DNA of 64,000 nucleotides from Peptoclostridium sp965368085 (lineage in GTDB: Bacteria; Bacillota; Clostridia; Peptostreptococcales; Peptostreptococcaceae), in NCBI GenBank assembly GCA_965368085.1, contig CBDULP010000005.1:1-64000 (forward strand), in the 5' to 3' direction. The notes beneath the pieces were generated by a model. That model saw only the letters and a program-made list of their open reading frames with translations, made no database searches and was not told where the DNA came from. Position numbers and translations under genes: made by a program. Below, piece by piece: positions 25,208-32,515 of this stretch (its first letter is position 1; each line of letters starts with the position of its first letter).

Positions 25208-27097
25208 ATGTCAATAACTGCAGAAACAGCTCAGGCGCATGCAAACGACCCTGCTGTAACTTGTTGTAGATTTGAGGCAGGTACTGTGATTGAACCTTCA
25301 AATCTTGAAGATCCCAATATATTGCCAGACCTTGAAGATTCAGGTCTTTTAGAAATGCCTTCAAATGGCCTTAAAATAGGAGAGGTTCTTGGAGCAAAAT
25401 TAAAGGTGACAGTGGATGCGCTTACTCCTCTTACAGCTGACGTGCTTGATGGAGTCAATGAAGTTAAGGCAGAAGAAGCTGCGCCAGAGCTAAAAGAGGT
25501 TGTAGCACAGGAGGTAGCACCGCTATCAGCTGTAGCGCCGGTATCATCTGTGGCTCCTGTTGCTGGAGTATCAAGCGTTAAGATACACATAGGAGAGGGA
25601 AGGAATATAGATCTTGAAATACCTCTTACAATGGCGGCTAACATGGGTATAGTTCCTCAAGCGGTTGCTGTTCCAGAGGCAATGCAAGTAGCAGAGTTAG
25701 AGGCTGCCGCAGCAAAAGAAGCCAAAGTGATGAGAAAGCTTGTTAAAAAGCATTTCAAAATAGACAAGGTAGAGCTTGCTGATGAGACTAAGATAGACGG
25801 AAATACTCTTTATGTAAGAAAAGACATATGCCCTGAAGCAATAGCTGCAGAAGAGCTTGTTACAGACATGAAGATTGAAATAATAACTCCTGATACGTAC
25901 AATACTTACAGCGAAACTATAATGGACGTTCAACCTATAGCAGCCAAAGAAGAGGGCGAAATTGGAATGGGTGTTACAAGAGTTATAGACGGAGTTATAG
26001 TAATGGTTACAGGAACCGACGAAAACGGAGTTCAAATAGGTGAATTCGGTTCTTCGGAGGGAGACCTTGACAAGAATATAATGTGGGGAAGACCGGGAGC
26101 TCCTGACATGGGAGACATATTCATAAAGACTCAGGTTACAGTTAAAGCTGGAATGAATATGGAAAGGCCAGGACCTCTTGCGGCGCACAAGGCCACAGAC
26201 ATAATAACTCAGGAAATAAGAGAAGCTCTTAAGGATGCTGACGAGTCACTAGTTGTTGACACTGAGGAGCTAGTACAGTATAGAAGACCAGGAAAGAAAA
26301 AGGTAGTAATAGTTAAAGAAATAATGGGTCAGGGCGCAATGCACGACAACCTCATACTTCCAATAGAGCCTGTTGGAACAGTAGGAGCTCAGCCAAACGT
26401 AGACCTTGGAAACGTTCCTGTAATGCTTTCACCTCTTGAGGTGCTTGACGGAGGAATACACGCTCTTACATGTATAGGACCTGCGTCTAAGGAAAACTCT
26501 AGACACTACTGGAGAGAGCCGCTAGTGATAGAAGCTATGAACGACGAAGAAATAGATCTTGCAGGAGTTGTATTCATAGGATCTCCTCAGGTTAACTCTG
26601 AGAAGTTCTATGTTTCAAAGAGACTCGGCATGATGGTAGAGGGAATGGACGTAGATGGGGCTGTAATAACTACGGAAGGCTTCGGAAACAACCACATAGA
26701 CTTCGCATCTCACCACGAGCAAATAGGAATGAGAGGCGTTGCAGTAGTAGGATGTACTTTCTCTGCTGTTCAGGGAGCGCTGGTTGTTGGAAATGAATAC
26801 ATGAGGTACATGATAGACAACAACAAATCAAAGCAGGGTATAGAAAACGAAGTACTTTCAAACAATACGCTTTGCGAGGAAGATGCTGTAAGAGCACTTG
26901 CTATGCTTAAGGCTGTAATGGCTGGAGAAGAAGTCAAGGTTGCAGAGAGAAAATGGAACGCAAATGTAAAGCTTAACAACGTTGAAATGATAGAAAAAGA
27001 GACTGGAAACAAAGTGGAGCTTCTTGAAAACGAGCAGTCTCTGGAAATGAGCAAAAAAAGAAGAGAGATATACGAGAAAGAAGAAGCAGCTAGCTAA
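25208..27097 (+). CDS. prdA: D-proline reductase proprotein PrdA, copy 2
   Basis: Paralogue of the PrdA at 16212, 629 residues, with the pyruvoyl-forming cysteine again at residue 422 (HALT-CIGPAS). The two proteins are almost the same outside the Ala/Pro/Val-rich linker (about residues 85-175), which has clearly diverged. Codons here are strongly biased towards the forms seen in eno, hppA and valS (ATA, AGA, CTT, GGA), while copy 1 uses more GC-ending codons, so copy 2 looks like the highly expressed one. I chose ATG 25208 (AAGGAGG upstream) to match copy 1. Confidence 0.95.
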   Translation: MSITAETAQAHANDPAVTCCRFEAGTVIEPSNLEDPNILPDLEDSGLLEMPSNGLKIGEVLGAKLKVTVDALTPLTADVLDGVNEVKAEEAAPELKEVVAQEVAPLSAVAPVSSVAPVAGVSSVKIHIGEGRNIDLEIPLTMAANMGIVPQAVAVPEAMQVAELEAAAAKEAKVMRKLVKKHFKIDKVELADETKIDGNTLYVRKDICPEAIAAEELVTDMKIEIITPDTYNTYSETIMDVQPIAAKEEGEIGMGVTRVIDGVIVMVTGTDENGVQIGEFGSSEGDLDKNIMWGRPGAPDMGDIFIKTQVTVKAGMNMERPGPLAAHKATDIITQEIREALKDADESLVVDTEELVQYRRPGKKKVVIVKEIMGQGAMHDNLILPIEPVGTVGAQPNVDLGNVPVMLSPLEVLDGGIHALTCIGPASKENSRHYWREPLVIEAMNDEEIDLAGVVFIGSPQVNSEKFYVSKRLGMMVEGMDVDGAVITTEGFGNNHIDFASHHEQIGMRGVAVVGCTFSAVQGALVVGNEYMRYMIDNNKSKQGIENEVLSNNTLCEEDAVRALAMLKAVMAGEEVKVAERKWNANVKLNNVEMIEKETGNKVELLENEQSLEMSKKRREIYEKEEAAS

Positions 27098-27116
27098 ATG
27101 GTGAATGGAGGATAAT

Positions 27117-27404
27117 ATGGACAGATTAAAATACACTTCCACTGAGAGAATGTATGAGGGAGTAATAGTTAAACTGACAGATGGAAGCGTAACAATTGAC
27201 CTCAAGGGAAGACTGGGACAATTTAAGATGCCAAAGAGGATGCTTATAAGTGATTACGAACTCAAGCTCGGATTGGAAGTGGGATTTCTGCTCAGTTATC
27301 CAGAGGTTTTAGGACCGGAACCAAATGAAAAATATGAAAAGATAATAAATGAAAATCAAAGACGTGAAGCACAAAAACAAAAAAGTATGGAAAGCGAGGA
27401 ATAA
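27117..27404 (+). CDS. Small conserved prd-operon protein, copy 2
   Basis: A 95-residue paralogue of the protein at 18114, with the same YEGVIVKLTDGSVTIDLKGRLGQFKMP core and charged tail. GGAGG lies six bases before ATG 27117. It sits between prdA and prdB, with three bases to prdB. Its strict placement in both operons suggests a role in reductase assembly or processing, which is inference. Confidence 0.8.
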   Translation: MDRLKYTSTERMYEGVIVKLTDGSVTIDLKGRLGQFKMPKRMLISDYELKLGLEVGFLLSYPEVLGPEPNEKYEKIINENQRREAQKQKSMESEE

Positions 27405-27407
27405 TAA

Positions 27408-28133
27408 ATGAGTCTTACTGTAGTAAAGGGACTTCAATCGGAGATATATGTACCAATAACACCTCCACCGGTATGGACTCCTGTAACTAAAGAGCTTAAG
27501 GATATGAAAATTGCTTTAGCTACAGCTGCTGGTGTACATTTGAAATCGGACAAGAGATTTAACTTGGCGGGAGATTTTACTTTCAGGATTATACCTGGAG
27601 AAGCTCCTACTGCTGACATGATGGTATCGCACGGTGGATACGACAACGCCGACGTAAACAAAGACATAAACTGCATGTTCCCTATAGACAGGCTTAGGGA
27701 GATTGCGGAAGAAGGATTCATAAAAGAAGTTGCTCCAGCGCATTTCGGATTCATGGGCGGAGGAGGAGACCAGCAAAAATTCACTGAAGAGACTGGTCCT
27801 GAAATAGCAAGACAATTAAAAGAAGAAGAAGTGGACGCAGTTGTCCTAACAGCTGGCTGAGGTACTTGCCACCGCTCTGCCGTGATTGTGCAGAGAGCGA
27901 TCGAGGAAGCTGGAATACCGACTATAATGGTAGCCGCACTTCCTCCTGTAGTTAGACAAAACGGTTCACCAAGAGCAGTTGCGCCTCTTGTTCCAATGGG
28001 CGCAAATGCTGGAGAGCCAAACAACAAAGATATGCAGACAAACCTGCTAAAGGATACTCTTTTAAAGCTAATAGAGATTCAAACTCCTGGTAGAATAATG
28101 CCGCTACCTTACCAATACGTAGCAGAAATATAA
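27408..28133 (+). CDS. prdB: D-proline reductase selenoprotein subunit PrdB, copy 2
   Basis: 241 residues with selenocysteine encoded by UGA 27858-27860 at residue 151 (LTAG-Sec-GTCHRSAV), the catalytic selenol of the reductase. The frame continues to TAA 28131-28133. By my count it differs from copy 1 at 19 of the first 150 residues, mostly conservative changes such as R/K, D/E and V/I. All residues around the selenocysteine are unchanged. It is co-transcribed with prdA copy 2. Confidence 0.95.
27858..27899 (+). promoter_or_regulatory. Selenocysteine UGA and SECIS hairpin in prdB copy 2
   Basis: CGCTCTGC (27873-27880) pairs with GCAGAGAGCG (27890-27899), 12 bases after the UGA, the same geometry as copy 1. 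Confidence 0.85.
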
Positions 28134-28148
28134 GAATACCATAGGATC

Positions 28149-28183
28149 AAAACTTCCCTCTGTATATTTCAGGGGGAAGTTTT
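28149..28183 (+). promoter_or_regulatory. Hairpin between prdB and prdD, copy 2
   Basis: AAAACTTCCC (28149-28158) and GGGAAGTTTT (28174-28183) form a 10-bp stem ending in TTTT. Its sequence is unrelated to the copy 1 hairpin but it sits in the same intergenic gap, suggesting selection for structure rather than sequence. Confidence 0.6.
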
Positions 28184-28212
28184 AAAACAATAAAAACCCC
28201 AGGGTGATGCTT

Positions 28213-28974
28213 GTGAGCAATGAAAAAATTCTGAGAAGGCTTGTAATAAAAGCATTCCACATGAAAAAAGTGGAGTTTGGAGAAAAAAACAGTATTGGCG
28301 ATGGCACGCTGACTATTGATAGAAAAATATCAAACGAACTTGCATCTGAAGACGGTTTGATAGAAAACGTTTCCATAGACATAATAAAGCCTGGAGACCA
28401 TGACAGGTATGTAAATACCATAATGGATATAATACCCATATCGACAAAAGTTCTTGGCTGTCTGGGAGAGGGAATAACCCATACTCTTACAGGTGTTTAT
28501 GTAATGATTACAGGAGCTGACGGCAGTGGTAAGCAAATGCATGAATTTGGATCTTCGGAAGGGGTGCTTAAAGATCAGATAGTGCTTGGAAAAGCAGGAA
28601 CCCCGGCAAAAGGAGACTATATAATTCACTTTGATGTAAAACTAAAGAAGGACATGCCTTTTGACAGAAGTCTTCCGATGGCGGCATTCAAGGCATGCAA
28701 TAAGTTCAGTCAGCATTTCAGAGAAATTTTAAAGAAAATAGACGGAAGAAAATCCGATGAATTGCATGAATATTTTGACAAAACAAGACCTGGAGCGAAA
28801 AAGGTAGTAGTGATAAAACAAATAGCGGGCCAGGGAGCGATGTATGACAATCAACTCTTCCCGAGTGAGCCAAGCGGGCTTTCGGGAGGAATATCGATAA
28901 TTGACATAGGGAATGTGCCCATGATACTTTCGCCAAACGAATATAGAGACGGCGCACTACGAGCGCTTACTTAA
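28213..28974 (+). CDS. prdD: PrdD, homologue of the PrdA N-terminal (pre-cleavage) part, copy 2
   Basis: A 253-residue paralogue of the protein at 19210. It ends at DGALRALT, the point just before the PrdA pyruvoyl cysteine. GTG 28213 is taken as the start because it aligns with copy 1 (SNEKILRRLVIKAFH) and is spaced correctly from AGGGTG; upstream GTG and ATG codons lie on the ribosome site. The family resembles PrdA but has no known catalytic role. Confidence 0.87.
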   Translation: MSNEKILRRLVIKAFHMKKVEFGEKNSIGDGTLTIDRKISNELASEDGLIENVSIDIIKPGDHDRYVNTIMDIIPISTKVLGCLGEGITHTLTGVYVMITGADGSGKQMHEFGSSEGVLKDQIVLGKAGTPAKGDYIIHFDVKLKKDMPFDRSLPMAAFKACNKFSQHFREILKKIDGRKSDELHEYFDKTRPGAKKVVVIKQIAGQGAMYDNQLFPSEPSGLSGGISIIDIGNVPMILSPNEYRDGALRALT

Positions 28975-28988
28975 GGCGGTGATATGAT

Positions 28989-29459
28989 ATGGGAATAGGA
29001 CCATCTACAAAAGAAACTTCGCTGCATCATTTCAGAGATCCACTGCTTGATGTGGTAGGGGACGACAAGGATATAGACCTTTTGGGGATAATGGTTGTAG
29101 GAACACCCCAAGACAACAATGAAAAATATTTTGTAGGCAAAAGGGCTGCAGCCTGGGTGGAGAGCATGAGGGCTGACGGAGTTATAATATCGGTTGACGG
29201 ATGGGGTAATTCACATGTCGATTTTGCCAATACAATAGAGGAAATTGGAAAGCGGGATATTCCTGTTGTAGGACTGAGCTTCATTGGTACGCAGGCCCAA
29301 TTTGTTGTGACAAACAAGTACATGGACACTATTGTAGACATAAACAAGTCAAAAGAAGGCATAGAGACGCAGGTAGTAGGCGAAAACAATGCTGTACATC
29401 TGGACGCAAAAAAAGCTTTAGCTTTTTTAAAACTCAAAATGAAAAAGAAGGGAGAGTAA
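28989..29459 (+). CDS. prdE: PrdE, homologue of the PrdA C-terminal (post-cleavage) part, copy 2
   Basis: A 156-residue protein beginning MGIGPSTKETSLHHFRDP, matching PrdA from immediately after its cleavage site. It keeps the IDLLGIMVVGTPQ and DGWGNSHVDFA blocks. It starts 14 bases after prdD and stops four bases before prdF. Like copy 1 it has glycine where PrdA has the pyruvoyl-forming cysteine. Confidence 0.88.
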   Translation: MGIGPSTKETSLHHFRDPLLDVVGDDKDIDLLGIMVVGTPQDNNEKYFVGKRAAAWVESMRADGVIISVDGWGNSHVDFANTIEEIGKRDIPVVGLSFIGTQAQFVVTNKYMDTIVDINKSKEGIETQVVGENNAVHLDAKKALAFLKLKMKKKGE

Positions 29460-29463
29460 TTAA

Positions 29464-30471
29464 ATGAAATTCCAAAAAAGTATTCAAGCTGTAGATTCAC
29501 ACACTATGGGAGAGCCTACACGTATAATTACCGGTGGAATTCCAAATGTGCCAGGAAAGACTATGGCTGAAAAAAAGGCTCATCTTGAAAGCAAAATGGA
29601 CCACATAAGGACGGCTATAATGCTTGAGCCAAGGGGACATAACGACATGTTCGGTTCTATAATAACCGCACCTGCAAGCGAAGAAGCGGATATTGGAATA
29701 ATATTCATGGACGGTGGCGGATACCTCAACATGTGTGGACACGGAACCATAGGAGCAGTAACGGTTGCTCTTGAAACGGGAATGGTTGAAATGAAAGAGC
29801 CGCATACACAAGTGGTTCTTGACTCGCCAGCAGGGCTGATAAGAGCAACTGCAACAGTGGAAAACCAGAAGGTAAAAGAAGTATCGTTCAAGAACGTACC
29901 TGCTTTCCACTATAAAAAAGACGTTGAAATAGAAGTTCCTGAAATAGGCAGAATAAAGTTTGACATATCTTTCGGAGGAAGCTTTTTTGCAATAGTGAGC
30001 GCAAAAGAGATCGGCATAAAGGTTGTTCCTGAAAACACCCAAGAACTTACAAAAGTGGCTTTGCAGATAAGGGATATAATAAATGAAACCATCGAAATAA
30101 AGCACCCTACGCTGGATCATATAAAAACTGTAGACCTTGTTGAAATATATGATGATCCAACCCACCCGGACGCAGATTATAAGAATGTGGTCATATTCGG
30201 ACAGGGACAGGTGGACAGATCTCCATGTGGAACGGGAACTTGCGCAAAGCTTGCAACTCTTCATTCAAAGGGAGATATAAAAGAAGGTGAACCATTTGTT
30301 TATGAAAGCATACTAGGGACACTTTTCAAAGGAAAAATACTGGATAAAACAAATGTGGGCGAATTCGATGCTATAGTCCCAGAAATAACAGCATCAGCAT
30401 ATATCACAGGATTCAACCATTTTGTATTTGATGATGAAGACCCTGTAAAGTATGGATTTATTTTAAAATAG
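29464..30471 (+). CDS. prdF: Proline racemase PrdF, copy 2
   Basis: A 335-residue L/D-proline racemase with both catalytic cysteines (LNMCGHGT at 91 and DRSPCGTGTC at about 255). It starts at ATG with GGGAG upstream, unlike the overlapping GTG of copy 1. It is the last prd gene of copy 2. A small hairpin and a TauE/SafE-type permease gene follow. Confidence 0.94.
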   Translation: MKFQKSIQAVDSHTMGEPTRIITGGIPNVPGKTMAEKKAHLESKMDHIRTAIMLEPRGHNDMFGSIITAPASEEADIGIIFMDGGGYLNMCGHGTIGAVTVALETGMVEMKEPHTQVVLDSPAGLIRATATVENQKVKEVSFKNVPAFHYKKDVEIEVPEIGRIKFDISFGGSFFAIVSAKEIGIKVVPENTQELTKVALQIRDIINETIEIKHPTLDHIKTVDLVEIYDDPTHPDADYKNVVIFGQGQVDRSPCGTGTCAKLATLHSKGDIKEGEPFVYESILGTLFKGKILDKTNVGEFDAIVPEITASAYITGFNHFVFDDEDPVKYGFILK

Positions 30472-30488
30472 TCTGCGTATAAGCAGAC
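30471..30488 (+). terminator. Small hairpin after prdF copy 2
   Basis: GTCTGC-GTATAA-GCAGAC is followed by ATGCTTTTA. It is a weak terminator at most, so read-through into the permease gene is likely. Confidence 0.4.
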
Positions 30489-30584
30489 ATGCTTTTATTT
30501 GTTAATTTTATGATAATAAAAAAATGAACAAATAAACAAATATGAGATTGCATAAAATATAAACCTGTATGGGAGGAAAAGCTT

Positions 30585-31463
30585 ATGATAAAAATGGTTT
30601 TGGGTGTTTTGGGCTTTTTGACGATTTGGTTCCTGGCTGTATTTGTAAAGGACTTTTTGAACAATAAAAACAATCTCGAGGACAATTCATGGGGAAAGGT
30701 AACAGCAATAGGATTTGTGACAAACTTTTTCGACACGCTTGGAATAGGGTCGTTTGCCCCGACAACAGCCCTGCTTAAAGGGTTCAAGCAGGTTCACGAC
30801 AGGGTTATACCGGGAACACTTAATGTTTCATGTACAGTGGCCGTTGTGCTTGAGGCGTTCATATTTATGACTACAATAGAGGTTGAAGCGGTAACTCTTG
30901 TGTCAATGCTTGCTGCGGCTACAGTAGGGGCGTATTTGGGAGCGGGGATAGTGTCGAAGCTTCCTGAAAGAGTTGTGCAGCTTGCAATGGGAGTTGCGCT
31001 GTTTGTGACGGCATTTCTTATGCTCGCAGGACAAATGCAGTGGATGCCTGGTGGAGGAGATTCCATAGGCCTTTCCGGATCGACACTTGTTATTGCCATA
31101 ATAGGAAACTTTATACTTGGAGCACTTATGACTGCGGGAATAGGACTTTACGCTCCTTGCATGGCTCTTGTATTTTTCCTTGGAATGTCTCCAAAGGTTG
31201 CATTCCCTATAATGATGGGTTCTTGTGCATTCCTTATGCCTGTGGCTGCAATAAAATTTGTCAAAGAAGGAGCATATGACAGAAGGGCTTCAATGGGTAT
31301 AAGCATAGGCGGAGCCATAGGGGTTTTCATAGCGGCTTATCTAGTAAAGTCACTTCCTCTTGAAATACTGAGATGGCTTGTAATAGGAGTAATACTATAT
31401 ACATCGATTACTATGCTCAAAGCTGCTAAAAAATCAAAAGAACTTGCTGAAAAAATTGCTTGA
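30585..31463 (+). CDS. TSUP (TauE/SafE-type) membrane permease
   Basis: A 292-residue membrane protein with about eight hydrophobic helices and the duplicated arrangement of the TSUP family (GFVTNFFDTLGIGSFAP in the first half, NFILGALMTAGIGLYAP in the second). Family members export or import sulfite, sulfoacetate and other small organic anions; the substrate here is not known. GGGAGG precedes the ATG. It lies on the same strand 113 bases after prdF copy 2. Transport of proline or 5-aminovalerate would fit the context but is only inference. Confidence 0.82.
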   Translation: MIKMVLGVLGFLTIWFLAVFVKDFLNNKNNLEDNSWGKVTAIGFVTNFFDTLGIGSFAPTTALLKGFKQVHDRVIPGTLNVSCTVAVVLEAFIFMTTIEVEAVTLVSMLAAATVGAYLGAGIVSKLPERVVQLAMGVALFVTAFLMLAGQMQWMPGGGDSIGLSGSTLVIAIIGNFILGALMTAGIGLYAPCMALVFFLGMSPKVAFPIMMGSCAFLMPVAAIKFVKEGAYDRRASMGISIGGAIGVFIAAYLVKSLPLEILRWLVIGVILYTSITMLKAAKKSKELAEKIA

Positions 31464-31498
31464 TAGTAAATTTCCATATTAAACTTCCATAACTTTCT

Positions 31499-31541
31499 CA
31501 AGTACCCCTTTGAAATAGGCCAAGGGGTGCTTGATTTTTTG
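31499..31541 (+). terminator. Terminator after the TSUP gene
   Basis: AAGTACCCCTT pairs with AAGGGGTGCTT with one G-U pair, and a TGATTTTTT run follows. It ends the prd copy 2 transcription unit. Confidence 0.82.
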
Positions 31542-31678
31542 TATATAAAGAAAGTTATTTGAAAATAGGTGGTTCTAATTGTTTTCAGGTCAGGGGATGA
31601 AACACCTGCAAAAGCTTGTGATGAAGTGAACATGAAAAATATTAATGTTAAAATAGTGTAAAATTTTTTTTGTCTGTA

Positions 31679-31707
31679 TTGATAGATCGGAGAAAATGCC
31701 CTATAAT
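31679..31707 (+). promoter_or_regulatory. Sigma-A promoter of the methyltransferase-cdsR unit
   Basis: TTGATA at 31679-31684 and TATAAT at 31702-31707 are separated by 17 bp, about 45 bases ahead of the methyltransferase start. Confidence 0.7.
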
Positions 31708-31750
31708 ATGGATATCGGCAGGGAATTAAAAAAATTAGAAGGTGATTTCC

Positions 31751-32329
31751 TTGGAAAAGGCTATTTTAAGCAATTTTGACAAATCTGTAAAAAGCATATG
31801 TCCGAATAAGAAAAGGGAGAACATGGGTAATTTCATGGGTTTTATAGATCCGAACCCGGGGGAGAAGATACTGCTTGTAGGAGATATCTCCCACTACGGA
31901 AAATACCTTAAAAAAACTGGCGCGGATGTGATAATATTTGAAAACGCCCAGGAGAGCCATGTGTCTGCAATTGTAAAGAACTGCAACTGCAGCATAGTTG
32001 ACGGGAACATAGAGCATATGCCGTTTACGGAGGATTTGTTTGACAAAATAATATTTTTAAACCATTTCAATAGTTTTGAAAATGAAAAAAAGGTGTTAAG
32101 GGAAATATATAGGGTATTAAAGATAGACGGGAAGCTTATAATTGAAGAAACGGACCCCAAGAGCATACTTACAAAGCTGTTTATGATCACAAAGAAGATA
32201 TTGGGATTCAGGTGTTTTTTCTATTATCCGCAAGAAATCCAAAGGCAATTTGAAAAAATAGGCCTTGCAGGCGCTTTTAAGTATGTGGAAAAAAATAAAT
32301 ATATATATATTGGAAAAAAACTCAATTGA
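31751..32329 (+). CDS. Class I SAM-dependent methyltransferase-like protein
   Basis: A small (192-residue) Rossmann-fold protein of the methyltransferase type 11 class: GEKILLVGDISHYGKYL forms the SAM-loop strand, EHMPFTEDLFDKIIFLNHFNSF the acidic segment and motif IV, and REIYRVLKIDGKLIIEE the post-motif. The SAM loop lacks the usual GxGxG, so catalytic activity is uncertain. The substrate is unknown. TTG 31751 is preferred because AAGGTGAT is spaced for it and the upstream GTG lies in that site. A terminator follows. Confidence 0.68.
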   Translation: MEKAILSNFDKSVKSICPNKKRENMGNFMGFIDPNPGEKILLVGDISHYGKYLKKTGADVIIFENAQESHVSAIVKNCNCSIVDGNIEHMPFTEDLFDKIIFLNHFNSFENEKKVLREIYRVLKIDGKLIIEETDPKSILTKLFMITKKILGFRCFFYYPQEIQRQFEKIGLAGAFKYVEKNKYIYIGKKLN

Positions 32330-32355
32330 AGACTAGAAATTTCTAGTCTTTTTTG
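32329..32355 (+). terminator. Terminator after the methyltransferase gene
   Basis: AAGACTAGAAA and TTTCTAGTCTT form an inverted repeat running into TTTTTT. The left arm starts at the stop codon of the gene. Confidence 0.8.
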
Positions 32356-32373
32356 CATACATGGAGGAGAATG

Positions 32374-32514
32374 ATGAAAATAAACTATCAGATTGTAGTG
32401 GCTATAATATTAGTTATAATACTGGGAACTATCCAGCACACATTAAACAATATACTGCTGAATTTAAAGGATATAAAAAATATTTTAACTGGGATAAATA
32501 CAAAGGACAGATAA
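32374..32514 (+). CDS. 46-residue single-pass membrane peptide upstream of cdsR
   Basis: A small gene encoding 46 residues. ATG 32374 lies six bases after GGAGG (32363-32367). The peptide has a hydrophobic stretch YQIVVAIILVIILGTI (residues 5-20), which could span the membrane, followed by an amphipathic segment LNNILLNLKDIKNIL. Its stop codon TAA (32512-32514) is one base before the cdsR ATG, and the cdsR ribosome site lies within it, so the two are translationally coupled. I know of no homologue; a sensing or anchoring role for CdsR is speculation. Confidence 0.65.
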   Translation: MKINYQIVVAIILVIILGTIQHTLNNILLNLKDIKNILTGINTKDR

Positions 32515-32515
32515 T

